Assembly: GCF_030531065.1 (NCBI RefSeq)
Contig: NZ_JAUNOQ010000004.1
Span: 124,001-188,000 of the forward strand
DNA: 64,000 nt
DNA from: Phascolarctobacterium sp.
Lineage (GTDB): Bacteria; Bacillota; Negativicutes; Acidaminococcales; Acidaminococcaceae
Direction of reading: 5' to 3'
Below are positions 15,558 through 25,456 of the stretch, piece after piece. Position 1 is the stretch's first letter; every line of letters starts with the position of its first letter. A program made the position numbers and the translations under genes. Under the pieces are notes generated by a model. The model was not told where the DNA came from and did not search any database. It saw only the letters and a program-made list of their open reading frames with translations.

Positions 15558-16847
15558 TTACAGCAGCTCCTTGAGCACGATGGTCTGCTCGCGGTTGGGG
15601 CCGACGGAAACGATGCCCAGCTCCACGCCTGCCACCTCGCTCAAACGCTCCAGATATTTCCTGGCGTTTTCCGGCAGCTTATCGTATTCGCGAATGCCGC
15701 TGATATCTGTCATCCAGCCGTCGAACTCCTCATAAACAGGGTCAACCTTAGCCAGCACGTTCAGGCTGGCGGGAATCCGCTTCAGCATTTCGCCGCCAAT
15801 CTTATAGCCTACGCACATTTTGATTTTCGGCATTTGGTCAAGAATATCCAAACGGGTAATAGCCAGGTAATCCAGACTATTCAGACGGGCGCTGTAGCCC
15901 AGCATGAAAGCGTCCAGCCAGCCGCAGCGGCGCGGACGTCCGGTTACGGTGCCGTACTCGCGGCCGGTTTCGCGAATCTGTGTGCCGGGGCCGTCGGTAT
16001 CCAGCAGCTCCGTAATGAAGGGGCCTTCGCCAACGCGGGTTGTATAAGCCTTCACCACGCCAACCACATGATCGATAAAGCGCGGGCCGATGCCGCTGCC
16101 GGTGCAGGCGTTGCCTGCCGTCGGGTTGGAGCTGGTAACATAAGGATAAGTACCGTGGTCAATGTCCAGGAAAGTAGCCTGCGCGCCTTCAAAAAGCACC
16201 TTCTTGCCTGCGGCAAAAAGCTCATCCAAAACCACACCGGTGTCAGCCACATAGGGACGCAGCTCCTCGGCGTAAGCTAAATATTCCTTGAGCACCGTTG
16301 CGTAATCAAAGGGCTCGCCGCCATAAATTTTAGTAATAATAGCGTTCTTCGCTTCCAGATTTACCTTCAACTTTTCCGCAAAGGTTTCCGGCTCCATCAA
16401 ATCGCAGACGCGAATGCCTACGCGCGCTACCTTATCCATATAGCAGGGGCCGATGCCGCCCTTGGTCGTACCAATTTTGTGACTGCCCAGGGCTTCCTCC
16501 TGCAGCTCGTCCAAACGCTGATGGTACGGCAGTACCACATGCGCGCGGTCGGAAATAACCAAATTGCTGCAGTCGATTCCCTTTTCCTTCATGCCGGCAA
16601 TTTCAGCCAGCACTACGCCCGGGTTAATGACTACGCCATTGCCCAGCACATTAACCTTGTCGCTGAATAATACGCCGGAGGGCAAAAGACGCAGCTTATA
16701 ATGAATATCGTTAACTACGACAGTGTGTCCGGCATTGGAGCCGCCGCTGTAGCGAACGACAGCGTCAGCCTTCTGCGCCAAATAGTCAACGATCTTACCT
16801 TTACCTTCATCGCCCCATTGGGCGCCTAATACAATAACAGATGACAT
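15558..16847 (-). CDS. purA: adenylosuccinate synthetase (PurA)
   Basis: 429 residues, the usual length. PurA converts IMP and aspartate with GTP to adenylosuccinate. The N-terminal GAQWGDEGKGKIVD motif (P-loop and catalytic Asp), the GGSNAGHTVV block with catalytic His, TTKGGIGPCYMDK, the substrate loop around SSNPTAGNACTG and the C-terminal guanine-binding SVGPNREQT are all intact. It lies 34 bp after purB, so both steps flanking adenylosuccinate are made from one transcript. Confidence 0.98.
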   Translation of the reverse strand: MSSVIVLGAQWGDEGKGKIVDYLAQKADAVVRYSGGSNAGHTVVVNDIHYKLRLLPSGVLFSDKVNVLGNGVVINPGVVLAEIAGMKEKGIDCSNLVISDRAHVVLPYHQRLDELQEEALGSHKIGTTKGGIGPCYMDKVARVGIRVCDLMEPETFAEKLKVNLEAKNAIITKIYGGEPFDYATVLKEYLAYAEELRPYVADTGVVLDELFAAGKKVLFEGAQATFLDIDHGTYPYVTSSNPTAGNACTGSGIGPRFIDHVVGVVKAYTTRVGEGPFITELLDTDGPGTQIRETGREYGTVTGRPRRCGWLDAFMLGYSARLNSLDYLAITRLDILDQMPKIKMCVGYKIGGEMLKRIPASLNVLAKVDPVYEEFDGWMTDISGIREYDKLPENARKYLERLSEVAGVELGIVSVGPNREQTIVLKELL

Positions 16848-16881
16848 CAGCAGTCACTCCTTATTTTTCTTATCCATTATA

Positions 16882-18174
16882 TTATAAACCGAAGCGGGAG
16901 AAAATCAGATCCACATTACGCAGCATCGGTTTAGGATCGAAGCAATGCTCAATTTCCTCGTCGGTCAAATACTTTTTAATATCCGGGTCGGCCTCCACAT
17001 TGGTCTTGAAGTCTGCGCCCTGCAGCCAGCGGGCCATAGCGTTGCGCTGTACCCATTTGTAAGCGTCCTCGCGCAGCACGCCTTTGGTAACCAGCGCGAT
17101 CAGCAGGTTCTGGCTGAAAATCAAACCGCCGGTCTTATTCAGATTAGCGATCATAGCGTCGGGATATACCAGCAGCTTGTCGATAATATTGCTGAACTTT
17201 CTCAGCATATGATCCAGAGCGATGGTAGCGTCCGGCAGAATAACGCGCTCTACGGAAGAGTGAGAAATATCGCGCTCGTGCCACAGCGCTACGTCCTCCA
17301 AAGCCGCTACGGCGTAACCGCGCAGCAGGCGGGCCATACCGCTGACCTTCTCGCAGGTGATAGGATTGCGCTTGTGCGGCATTGCGGAAGAACCCTTTTG
17401 GCCGGGAGCAAAATATTCCTCGGCTTCGCGGATATCTGTGCGCTGCAAATTGCGGATTTCGGTGGCCATCTTGTCCAGAGAAGAACCGATAACGGCCAGA
17501 GTCGTCATAAAATGAGCGTGACGGTCGCGCTGAATAACCTGCGTAGCCAGGCGTACCGGCTTCAGGTTCAGCTTTTCGCAAACATATTCTTCAACGAAAG
17601 GATCGATATTGGAGTAAGTGCCCACGGCGCCGGACAGCTTGCCTACCGCCATCAGCTCGCGCGCTTGCTTCAAGCGCTCCATATCGCGCTCGATTTCCGC
17701 AGACCACAGCAAAAATTTCATACCGAAGGTCATGGGCTCGGCGTGAATGCCATGGGTGCGGCCAATCATCACAGTGTGCTTAAATTCGGCGGCGCGGCGG
17801 CGCAAAATCGCATGGAAGTTTTCCAGATGACGCATAATCAGATCGGCGGACTGCACGGTCATATAGCACAAGGCCGTGTCCTTAACGTCGCTGGAGGTCA
17901 ATCCCTTATGGATATATTTGGATGCGTCGCCCACATATTCAGCCACATTAGTCAGAAAAGCGATAACGTCATGATTGGTTATTGCTTCAATCTCCTTAAT
18001 GCGGTCCAGGCGGAAATCAGCCTTAGTCTGAATATCCTTCAGCGCATCGTCAGGCACAATCCCCAGCTTGTTCATTGCCTCGCAAGCCAGTATTTCTACC
18101 TTCAGCATAGTACGGAATTCATTTTCGAGGGTCCAGATATTACCCATTTCAGGATGAGTATAGCGATCAATCAT
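16882..18174 (-). CDS. purB: adenylosuccinate lyase (PurB)
   Basis: 430 residues from ATG 18174, preceded by GGGAGG; an in-frame start at 18198 lies ahead of that ribosome site. PurB acts twice in purine synthesis, on SAICAR and on adenylosuccinate. Fumarase/aspartase-superfamily motifs: TSSDVKDTALC, catalytic His in GRTHGIHAEP, and the flexible signature loop GSSAMPHKRNP with the catalytic Ser. It is the short PurB type of Firmicutes. It leads a purB-purA operon, with a terminator-like hairpin in its leader. Confidence 0.97.
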   Translation of the reverse strand: MIDRYTHPEMGNIWTLENEFRTMLKVEILACEAMNKLGIVPDDALKDIQTKADFRLDRIKEIEAITNHDVIAFLTNVAEYVGDASKYIHKGLTSSDVKDTALCYMTVQSADLIMRHLENFHAILRRRAAEFKHTVMIGRTHGIHAEPMTFGMKFLLWSAEIERDMERLKQARELMAVGKLSGAVGTYSNIDPFVEEYVCEKLNLKPVRLATQVIQRDRHAHFMTTLAVIGSSLDKMATEIRNLQRTDIREAEEYFAPGQKGSSAMPHKRNPITCEKVSGMARLLRGYAVAALEDVALWHERDISHSSVERVILPDATIALDHMLRKFSNIIDKLLVYPDAMIANLNKTGGLIFSQNLLIALVTKGVLREDAYKWVQRNAMARWLQGADFKTNVEADPDIKKYLTDEEIEHCFDPKPMLRNVDLIFSRFGL

Positions 18175-18208
18175 TTTCTGTATGCCTCCCAAGCACATTT
18201 TTATTCAT

Positions 18209-18300
18209 GAAAAAACATCTGAAAGCTGCTCTTTACTTTCAGACCCTTCACTGCAATTTTATTACATAATAATCATATCATTTTCTGCTAATGAGCGCAA
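18209..18300 (-). promoter_or_regulatory. purB-purA promoter with a leader attenuator hairpin
   Basis: Promoter on the minus strand: TTGCGC (18295-18300), 17 bp, TATGAT (18272-18277). About 22 nt into the transcript is a hairpin TCTGAAAG / CTTTCAGA (18218-18243) followed by TGTTTTTT, the form of an intrinsic terminator, 35 nt ahead of the purB start codon. The leader is too short for a purine riboswitch, and I saw no PurR box. Attenuation by another factor is inferred. Confidence 0.6.
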
Positions 18301-18359
18301 GCTTCCCGCACATTTTTTGCCGCTATCTGTAAAATTATACGGCGTTTTCGGCGTTTGCA

Positions 18360-18387
18360 TACAAAAAGGACTGCCGCGGCAGTCCTT
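18360..18387 (-). terminator. Rho-independent terminator of dnaB
   Basis: Perfect inverted repeat AAGGACTGCC-GC-GGCAGTCCTT followed on the minus strand by a T run (complement of 18361-18367), seven bases beyond the dnaB stop. Confidence 0.88.
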
Positions 18388-18393
18388 CGCCAG

Positions 18394-19746
18394 TCAGCCC
18401 TCGCGTTTGGAAAAGCCGACAAATTTTGTAAATTGCTTATGAAAGAACAGGTTGACCGTATCCACCGGACCGTTGCGGTGCTTGGCGATAATCAGTTCCG
18501 TATGCTTGTTTTCCGTTTCCGGATTGTAATAATCCTCGCGGTATAAAAAGGCTACAATGTCCGCATCCTGCTCCAGGGAGCCGGACTCGCGCAAATCGCT
18601 GAGCATGGGGCGCTTCACCTGCCGCGCCTCCACGCTGCGGCTCAGCTGGGACAAGGCGATAACGGGCACGTCCAGCTCGCGGGCCAGCGCTTTGAGCGAG
18701 CGGGAAATTTCCGAAACCTCCTGCTGGCGGTCGCCGCTGCTGTTGCGTTTGCCGCTGCCCTGCATCAGCTGTAAATAGTCGACCACAACCAAATCCAGAC
18801 CGTGCTCCGCCTTCAGGCGGCGGGCGCGGCTGCGCATATCCATAACCGTAATGCCCGGCGTATCGTCGATATAAATTTTCGCCTTACTCATCACATCGCA
18901 GGCTTCCCATAAGGCATCCCAATCCTTATCCGCCATTTCGCCCACGCGCAGGCGCTGGCTGTCGATGTTGGCTTCGGCGCAGAGCATACGGTTTACCAGC
19001 TGCTCCTTGCTCATTTCCAGACTGAAAAAGGCTACGCTTTTAGGGTCGCCGCCTATTTTCTTGTGCGCGCGCAGCGCTACGTTCTGCACAATATTCAGCG
19101 CCAGCGCCGTTTTGCCCATGGAGGGCCGCGCCGCCAGAATAATAAAATCCGACGGGTGCAGACCGCTGGTCAGCTTGTCCAAATCGTTAAAGCCGCTGGG
19201 CAGTCCGGTTAAGCCGCCCCTGTTCTGCAGCAGCTTTTCGATGCTCTGCACCGCGTTCATCAGCACGTCGCCAATCGGCGTAAAGTCAGAACGCTTCTTT
19301 TTATTGGCAATTTCCAGGATGCGGCTTTCCGCCGTATCCAAAAGCGTGCCGACCTCGTCGTTGGCCTCGTAGCCCATGGCCGCAATTTCGGTAGAAATGC
19401 GCACCAGCTGGCGCAGCACGGATTTTTCCGCTACGATATCCGCATGAAATTTGACGTTAGCCGCCGTCAGCACCACGTTAGCCAGGGAAGTGATGTAGGC
19501 GATACCGCCGATATCTTCCAATTTATTGTCGCGGCGCAGGATATCCGTTACCGTAACCATATCCACGGCTTCGTTTTTATTGTACAGCTCCAGCATCGCG
19601 TTAAAAATAACTCTGTGGGCTTCGCGATAAAAATCGTCGGCGCTGAGGATTTCCGTAGCCTTGGCTATAGCTTCCTTATCGATGAGCATAGCGCCCAGGA
19701 CGGACTGCTCGGCTTCTATATTTTGTGGGGGAACTCTTTCTTCCAT
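18394..19746 (-). CDS. dnaB: replicative DNA helicase DnaB
   Basis: 450 residues. The hexameric helicase at the replication fork. N-terminal DnaB domain (PPQNIEAEQSVLGAMLID in part), linker near residue 170, then the RecA-like domain with Walker A ARPSMGKTAL, the ESLEM-type FFSLEMSKEQL, Walker B LVVVDYLQLM and the DLRESGSLEQDAD arginine-finger region. The 5' genes rplI, gdpP and yybS match the usual Firmicute order, but an unrelated AT-rich block of three genes separates rplI from dnaB here. Confidence 0.97.
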   Translation of the reverse strand: MEERVPPQNIEAEQSVLGAMLIDKEAIAKATEILSADDFYREAHRVIFNAMLELYNKNEAVDMVTVTDILRRDNKLEDIGGIAYITSLANVVLTAANVKFHADIVAEKSVLRQLVRISTEIAAMGYEANDEVGTLLDTAESRILEIANKKKRSDFTPIGDVLMNAVQSIEKLLQNRGGLTGLPSGFNDLDKLTSGLHPSDFIILAARPSMGKTALALNIVQNVALRAHKKIGGDPKSVAFFSLEMSKEQLVNRMLCAEANIDSQRLRVGEMADKDWDALWEACDVMSKAKIYIDDTPGITVMDMRSRARRLKAEHGLDLVVVDYLQLMQGSGKRNSSGDRQQEVSEISRSLKALARELDVPVIALSQLSRSVEARQVKRPMLSDLRESGSLEQDADIVAFLYREDYYNPETENKHTELIIAKHRNGPVDTVNLFFHKQFTKFVGFSKREG

Positions 19747-19776
19747 GATATCTTACTCCAAATTAAAATTGACTTT

Positions 19777-19878
19777 CGCGCGATTATCGCGCGTATTTTT
19801 TTGAAAATTTTGCTCAACCAAGCGTTTTCACAGCCTAAGCAAAAAATTTTCGCACGTATTTCGCGCGATTGCCGCGCG
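19777..19878. repeat. pair of near-identical CGCG palindromes upstream of dnaB
   Basis: CGCGCGATTATCGCGCG at 19777-19793 and CGCGCGATTGCCGCGCG at 19862-19878, each followed by TATTTTT on the plus strand. They are 85 bp apart within the 325-bp gap between dnaB and the next gene. Possible hairpins, operators or methylation-dense sites; no function is shown. Confidence 0.6.
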
Positions 19879-20072
19879 TATTTTTCAAAAATAATTTCAA
19901 ACCAATCACCAGACACGCAATTTCTATTGCGCAACGCCTAACCTCGATCGTTATCAATTATATCACAAACAATCCTTGCTCTTCTACTATATTCTAAATT
20001 CATTGCCTCCTCTTTCGTTTCCAAACAAAAAAGATGAACCGCCTTGAACAGCTGCAGTTCATCTTTTCTATG

Positions 20073-21455
20073 TTATTTAGTTCTCACCGTTCTTAATCCA
20101 AAATAACGGGCAAAACCTGTGCAAGTCCAATGCTTTGGATTTTTATTTATATCCTCCAATCCCCACGCAGCGCAGTATTTTGTTTGCGGATAATTGCGCG
20201 GCAAAACAATATCTAAATTGCCCTTGCTTTTTTCTTGCAAAGCATATTCTACTTTCTCATTGTTTCGTAATTCATAAGCTCGAATATCTTTTCTTGCCGC
20301 ATTAAAATCTTTTCCTATCATAATCAATAAGCAAACGGTAAATATACTTATAACTTTTCTTGCGTCAAGGTTCTCCGTTTCTATTTTTGTATAGAAATAT
20401 CCTATCAAAATCAGACAAAATAATAAACTTCCCAACTTAGCCCGATCGGCGTAATACGGAGCGGCTGCCATAGAATACATTGATACCAAAAAGCCTATTA
20501 AATATAAAGCTGCTATTGAAATATCTATTTGCTTCTTTATTAAAACGTATAGTATCAACATCAAAGCGACTGGCAGCAATAAATATTCCGGCTCAAAAAA
20601 CAGCTTAGTTATATTAACAAAATTTCTTGCATAATTTATACTATGAAAAGTCGCCAGCCGCACATAATTACCAGGCGCTAAAATTAACAACGCCGCGCCT
20701 ATGCAAGCGCCGCACAACCCAAAGACGCTCCATAAATATACTGTCTTATTTTTCAAATAGTAAAGCAAATTACTCAATGCAATAAAACAAACTGCCGTAA
20801 CGCCAAGATTTTCGTTAGTCCAAGCTGCCGCAATCCCCAGTAAACCAAATACGAAAGCTAATAATTTATTTTTTATCAGTGCATCGGCACTACGAAATTG
20901 AAAACGATAGGGCAAAAGATATGCAAATGTTAATAACGGTCCCCAAAGATAATTACATGCGCCAACCAACCATAAAAACACTTGACCAAAAGCTGGCATA
21001 AACGTAAAGAACGCAAAATTTATTATCGCTAAAAAGGCCGGATAAATTTTAAATCTGCCTATCGCATGCAAATAAACTACACAAACAAGAATTAAGTACG
21101 CGATAGTATTAGCAAAATTAAAAACGCTCTTATCAAACATTAAAAAATACTGCGCCAAAAAATGTACTACGCTTCTGCCGCCCCATGAAAAATAATGTTT
21201 ATATTGCGATATAACAATATCCTGTACAGAAGCAATGCGTTTTCCCGTCACCCAGCTAAAAGAATAACCATAGTCGTCAACGATCATCGTAGTATGCGCA
21301 TTTAAATAATAAATCAGTAAGCCCATAATCAGCATCAACAACGCCGCTAAATACGCCGCTGTTCTTTGATGATCGTATACTGAAGTGAAAAAAATTTTTA
21401 TCTTCTCGTTAAGTTTGGCCTTTATACCATAATATTTTCGCTCATAAAGCTCCAT
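20073..21455 (-). CDS. polytopic membrane protein, DUF6056/Gtr-type glycosyltransferase candidate
   Basis: 460 residues with about ten membrane helices. After the first helix (residues 33-51) comes an extracytoplasmic loop with TMIVDDYGYSF, an acidic pair placed like the catalytic Asp of GT-C glycosyltransferases, and a conserved WTNENLGV further on. The C-terminus is a soluble domain without helices. This is the pattern of DUF6056 and of serotype-converting Gtr proteins that transfer a sugar from an undecaprenyl carrier to a surface glycan. It abuts the gtrB-like gene (zero gap), which supports that reading. The region is much more AT-rich than its neighbours. Confidence 0.65.
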   Translation of the reverse strand: MELYERKYYGIKAKLNEKIKIFFTSVYDHQRTAAYLAALLMLIMGLLIYYLNAHTTMIVDDYGYSFSWVTGKRIASVQDIVISQYKHYFSWGGRSVVHFLAQYFLMFDKSVFNFANTIAYLILVCVVYLHAIGRFKIYPAFLAIINFAFFTFMPAFGQVFLWLVGACNYLWGPLLTFAYLLPYRFQFRSADALIKNKLLAFVFGLLGIAAAWTNENLGVTAVCFIALSNLLYYLKNKTVYLWSVFGLCGACIGAALLILAPGNYVRLATFHSINYARNFVNITKLFFEPEYLLLPVALMLILYVLIKKQIDISIAALYLIGFLVSMYSMAAAPYYADRAKLGSLLFCLILIGYFYTKIETENLDARKVISIFTVCLLIMIGKDFNAARKDIRAYELRNNEKVEYALQEKSKGNLDIVLPRNYPQTKYCAAWGLEDINKNPKHWTCTGFARYFGLRTVRTK

Positions 21456-22391
21456 CTACATGCCCTCCACATTACTTTCACCAATTATAAAGATAGGCCT
21501 TTTTTTAGTTTCCAAATAAGTTTTTGCTAAGTATTGTCCTAAAATGCCAATGCATAAAAGTTGTACCCCTCCCAAAAACAAAGAAATACTTATGGTCGAC
21601 GCCCAACCTTGTATCGGGTCGTCAAATAATAATTTTCGCATTACAATAAAAGCTGTGCTGCCAAACGCAAATAAACAGCAAACTAATCCAATCAACGTTG
21701 CGAATACCAAAGGCGCCGTTGAAAAGGCTACAATACCTTCAATCGCATAAATCAATAATTTTATGAAAGACCATTTTGTTTCTCCTGCAATGCGTTCAAC
21801 ATTTTCAAATTCTATCCATTTTGTTTTAAAGCCAACCCAGCCAAAAAGGCCTTTGGAAAAGCGATTATATTCCTGCATACTCAATAAAGCTTCAATAAAT
21901 TTTCTATTCATCAAACGATAATCCCGTGCGCCGTCAACTAAATCTGTTTTGGAAAACCTATTCATTATTCTGTAAAAAAGTCTGGCAAAAAAAGAACGAA
22001 TTGGCGGTTCGCCCTTACGCGTCACACGCCTGGTAGCGACTGAATCATAACCTTCCTGCGTAACCGCTTTATACATTTCCGGAAGCAGCGAAGGCGGATC
22101 CTGCAAGTCCGCATCCATGAGCGCTGCATACTCGCCTTTCGCCGCACGCAGTCCAGCATAAATTGCCGCTTCTTTACCAAAATTACGTGAGAAAGAAATA
22201 TATTTTACTCTGTTATCCTGCCTTGCCAAATTTTTCAGAATCTCAAGCGTATTATCTTTAGAACCGTCGTCAATAAAAATAAGTTCCAACATTTCTTCTC
22301 GCAGCTCAGCGGCAACTCTATCAATTTCATTATAGAAAAAAGGCAACGCTTCTTCTTCATTAAAGCAAGGAATTATAATAGATATAGTCAT
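21456..22391 (-). CDS. gtrB: GtrB-type undecaprenyl-phosphate glycosyltransferase
   Basis: 311 residues from ATG 22391, which has AGAGGTG upstream. A GT2 catalytic domain opens the protein (SIIIPCFNEE; FIDDGSKDNT; LMDADLQDPPSLLPEM with the DXD site; RDYRLMNR), followed by two C-terminal membrane helices and the GILGQYLAKTYLETKKRP tail characteristic of GtrB/DPM-like enzymes. It would charge undecaprenyl phosphate with a sugar on the cytoplasmic face. The next gene in transcription encodes a GT-C-like membrane protein that could use the lipid-linked sugar. A GtrA flippase is not present nearby. Confidence 0.9.
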   Translation of the reverse strand: MTISIIIPCFNEEEALPFFYNEIDRVAAELREEMLELIFIDDGSKDNTLEILKNLARQDNRVKYISFSRNFGKEAAIYAGLRAAKGEYAALMDADLQDPPSLLPEMYKAVTQEGYDSVATRRVTRKGEPPIRSFFARLFYRIMNRFSKTDLVDGARDYRLMNRKFIEALLSMQEYNRFSKGLFGWVGFKTKWIEFENVERIAGETKWSFIKLLIYAIEGIVAFSTAPLVFATLIGLVCCLFAFGSTAFIVMRKLLFDDPIQGWASTISISLFLGGVQLLCIGILGQYLAKTYLETKKRPIFIIGESNVEGM

Positions 22392-22571
22392 GAGTGCACC
22401 TCTGAGCAAAATATAATAAACCGGCAATCATAATTACGCAATTAAACAACCTCACATTTATCTCATTTATTTTAACACGTTTTGTGTTCTATTTCAATCT
22501 TCTATACAATTTGCGTCATTACGTACTCTTCTTGATTAGTTGTGATAAGATTAAGGAAAAAGGACTGTATC

Positions 22572-22877
22572 ATGACTTTTGCAGAAATTTTACAAGAATT
22601 ACGTGAAGATAAAAATATAAGCAGAAAAGCCTTAGCAGCAAAGCTCAACATATCTGTAAGCACCTTAGGAATGTATGAGCAAGGCAGGCGTGAACCTAAT
22701 ATAGATATGTTAATAAAAATTGCCGATTATTTCGAGGTCTCCATAGATTTTCTTGTCGGCAGAAAGTTCAAAGATAACGATATGCGATTATTAGAAGAAG
22801 CCTTTAATCTAAAGAAAAAAATTATGCGCCTTTCCCCAGATATCCAAGATATAGTAGAATATATTTTAAGCAAATAA
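22572..22877 (+). CDS. XRE-family helix-turn-helix regulator
   Basis: 101 residues from ATG 22572 (AAAAAGGAC upstream). An HTH_3 domain occupies residues 1-66: TFAEILQELREDKNISRKA, LAAKLNISVSTLGMYEQGRR and the SIDFLVGR end. The C-terminal 35 residues form a short helix that may dimerise. It is divergent from gtrB and AT-rich, so it may regulate the adjacent glycan genes. It resembles phage or mobile-element repressors in size but nothing else phage-like is near. Confidence 0.88.
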   Translation: MTFAEILQELREDKNISRKALAAKLNISVSTLGMYEQGRREPNIDMLIKIADYFEVSIDFLVGRKFKDNDMRLLEEAFNLKKKIMRLSPDIQDIVEYILSK

Positions 22878-22923
22878 AAACCAGGAAGCTTGCTCGTCAA
22901 AGAGAAGCTTCCTGGTTTTTTCA
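22876..22923. terminator. bidirectional terminator between XRE gene and rplI
   Basis: Thirteen-base stem AACCAGGAAGCTT / AAGCTTCCTGGTT with T-runs on both strands, serving two convergent genes. Confidence 0.93.
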
Positions 22924-22941
22924 TCCGTATTTTATTTTTAA

Positions 22942-23388
22942 TTATTCAGCTTCAACCAGCACCTTAAAGGCTGCGGTTACGTCCGTGTGCAGCTTAGCTA
23001 CGGCGGTGTATTCGCCCAGGCCCTTAACGGCGCTCTTCAATTCGATTTTGCGGCGGTCGATATTCATGCCGGTTTGCTTAATCAGCGCTTCGGCCACGTC
23101 CTTGCTGGTTACGGAGCCGAACATTTTGCCGTTTTCGCCCACGCGCACCTTCATCACGACGACAACCTTTTCCACCTGCGCTCCCAAAACTACGGCCTCG
23201 TCCTTAGCCTGCGCGGCACGGTGAGCGGCGGTCGCCTTATCGGCCTTTGCCTGATTCAGATTAGCTGCGGTAGCTTCCTTCGCCAGCTTGCGCGGCAGCA
23301 AAAAATTGCGGCCATAGCCTTCGGCGGCTTCTACGATATCGCCCTTTTTACCTAAGTTTTTAACATCTTGCAGCAGAATTACTTTCAT
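22942..23388 (-). CDS. rplI: 50S ribosomal protein L9
   Basis: 148 residues, normal length. N-terminal rRNA-binding domain [17 protein letters not shown] with [13 protein letters not shown], a long connecting helix rich in Lys and Ala, and a C-terminal domain ([12 protein letters not shown]). The start codon lies within the last 29 bp of gdpP, so translation is coupled to that gene. Confidence 0.97.
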   Translation of the reverse strand: MKVILLQDVKNLGKKGDIVEAAEGYGRNFLLPRKLAKEATAANLNQAKADKATAAHRAAQAKDEAVVLGAQVEKVVVVMKVRVGENGKMFGSVTSKDVAEALIKQTGMNIDRRKIELKSAVKGLGEYTAVAKLHTDVTAAFKVLVEAE

Positions 23389-25438
23389 TATTATCTCGCT
23401 CCTCTAATTGTTTTTTTGCCAACGCAATAATTTGCGGTTCTATGTCCTTAGCGCGCTTATCGGCCAGCTGCACGCCGGCAACCGTCTGATGGCCGCCGCC
23501 GCCCAGCTCTTCCATAATCAACTGCACATTAACGCTGCCGTCGCTGCGGGCGCTAACGCCCAAAGAACCGTCTTTATATTCAACAATCGCCACGCTTACG
23601 GCTATCCCGTCGATAGTAACGAGGGTATCCGCCGTTTGTGCGGCAATTACAGAAGAACCTGTATCGTGCGGCGCGTTGCGGTAAACGGAAATAGCCAGCC
23701 CATCCACAGGCTTTTTCGCTTCCGCAACCAAACGCGCCCGTTTTTGTACAATTTCCATATTATCCTTAAACAGCAGCCGTACCAACGTAGGATTAGCGCC
23801 GCAGCGGCGCAAAAGCGCAGCCGCTTCAAAAGTGCGCTCGCCCGTCTGCACAGCGAAATTTTTTGTGTCCAGTACAATGCCGGCATACAGAGCCGTAGCC
23901 TCCGACGGCAGAATGTCTAGGCTGTCGTCAAAATAGCAAATCAGCTCCGTCACCAGCTCGCTGGTGGAAGAACTGGACGGCTCCAGGTACAGCAGCGCCG
24001 TATCGCCGATAATATCCTCCGCGCGCCGGTGATGGTCGATAATAATCCGCGCCTTGATAGCTTCCAATAGCTTTTGGCTGGCGGACAGAACGGCGCGATG
24101 GTGGTCAACGATGATAAGCAGACTCTTGGGTGTAGCCAAGCGCAGCGCTTCTTCGCCGTCAACCGCTATGTTGAGGTATTCCGTTTGATTATTCGATAAA
24201 ACGATATCTTCTTTTGCCAGCACCTCCACAATACGGTCATAATATTCGCTGTGCTCGCTATGTACGATATAAGTTTCTTTTTGCAGCGATAAGGCCAGCT
24301 TAGCCATGCCTATGGTAGCGCCGATAGCGTCAAAATCCTCGTTATAATGGCCCATAACAAAAATTCTATCGGCCTGCAGCATTTGCTCGCGAATGGTCTG
24401 CGCCACGATGCGGGCGCGCACGCGGGTACTTTTGGCCGCCACCGTACTGGTGCCGCCGAAGAATTGCGTATTTTTATCCTTCATCACCACGGCCTGGTCG
24501 CCGCCGCGGCCCAAAGCCATATACAAGCTTTTGTTGGCGTTCTGCACCAGCTCTTCCAGCGTTACGCCGTCGCAGGCCACGCCGATACTGAAGGTGGGCG
24601 CAAATTTATTGCCGCTGCGCACCTCGCGCACGCGATCGAGAATTGTAAACTTATCCTCCATCATATCCAAAACTGCCGACTGGGTAAAGCCCAGCAGGCT
24701 GATTTCTTTATTCATGCGGCAGATAAAGCCATGCTGCTGCGCTGCCCATTTGCTCAGCAGCTCGTTAATTTCGCCGTTCAAATTGGCGATATTGGTTTCG
24801 CTCAGCCCCCGCGTTACCTCTTCGTAATTATCGAAGCGGGCGTAAGCCAGGCACAGCTTATCGTTGCGGTACTTTTGCCGCAGCAGCTCGAAGTCGGTAA
24901 TATCCGTCAGATAAATCATCAAGCCGCTGCTGGTGCTCAAATCTTCCTTTTTCAGCGAACGCTCCTGCGTCTGCACGCTGGCGTACTTCATGCGATAATA
25001 GCGGCCCTCCATTTGAATAACCTGCTCTCCGTCGCGCACGCACAGCATTTCAAAGGCGTTTTCTTTTAAAGGCAGAATTTCCTCCGGCTTTTTGCCCTCC
25101 AGATTTCTTTTGCCCACCCATTGCTGGAACAGCTCGTTCTTCCATTGCAGTTTGCCGTCCTTGGAAAAAACCGCCATACCAATATCCAGCTTGCGCACGG
25201 CAAAATGATTGGTGCGCTCGATATTGCGGATAATATTATCCAGATAGCTGCTGAAAAAAATTTCTTTATTAATAATATTGCGGCGGCCAAAATAATAGGT
25301 CACGCCCACAATGAGCAGCGCCGGCACGATGAGCTTGGGCTGCAGGTAGCAGACCACCAGAGCCAGAAGCACAATCAGCAGCAGATAAATATTCGTATCC
25401 ACTTTGGAATTCATATTGCGGTTAAATCTGTTAAACAT
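23360..25438 (-). CDS. gdpP: cyclic-di-AMP phosphodiesterase GdpP (YybT family)
   Basis: 692 residues. Domain order: two N-terminal membrane helices (about residues 18-55), a PAS domain (70-160), a degenerate GGDEF domain (about 180-315, with GRGGDQAV in place of GGDEF), then DHH ([20 protein letters not shown]) and DHHA1 ([12 protein letters not shown]). Family members hydrolyse c-di-AMP to pApA and set cell-wall and osmotic balance; the degenerate GGDEF can bind or hydrolyse ATP. The catalytic Asp/His set is intact. It is preceded by yybS and overlaps rplI. Confidence 0.95.
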   Translation of the reverse strand: MFNRFNRNMNSKVDTNIYLLLIVLLALVVCYLQPKLIVPALLIVGVTYYFGRRNIINKEIFFSSYLDNIIRNIERTNHFAVRKLDIGMAVFSKDGKLQWKNELFQQWVGKRNLEGKKPEEILPLKENAFEMLCVRDGEQVIQMEGRYYRMKYASVQTQERSLKKEDLSTSSGLMIYLTDITDFELLRQKYRNDKLCLAYARFDNYEEVTRGLSETNIANLNGEINELLSKWAAQQHGFICRMNKEISLLGFTQSAVLDMMEDKFTILDRVREVRSGNKFAPTFSIGVACDGVTLEELVQNANKSLYMALGRGGDQAVVMKDKNTQFFGGTSTVAAKSTRVRARIVAQTIREQMLQADRIFVMGHYNEDFDAIGATIGMAKLALSLQKETYIVHSEHSEYYDRIVEVLAKEDIVLSNNQTEYLNIAVDGEEALRLATPKSLLIIVDHHRAVLSASQKLLEAIKARIIIDHHRRAEDIIGDTALLYLEPSSSSTSELVTELICYFDDSLDILPSEATALYAGIVLDTKNFAVQTGERTFEAAALLRRCGANPTLVRLLFKDNMEIVQKRARLVAEAKKPVDGLAISVYRNAPHDTGSSVIAAQTADTLVTIDGIAVSVAIVEYKDGSLGVSARSDGSVNVQLIMEELGGGGHQTVAGVQLADKRAKDIEPQIIALAKKQLEERDNNESNSAARC

Positions 25439-25456
25439 ACAGCGCCGCCTCCCATC

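Noticed and set aside
18174-18277. Purine or PRPP riboswitch before purB
   Set aside because: The leader is about 90 nt and mostly taken up by one hairpin; the conserved aptamer junctions are absent.
19747-22941. Prophage
   Set aside because: XRE and gtr genes occur in phages, but there is no integrase, structural gene or attachment repeat in the block.
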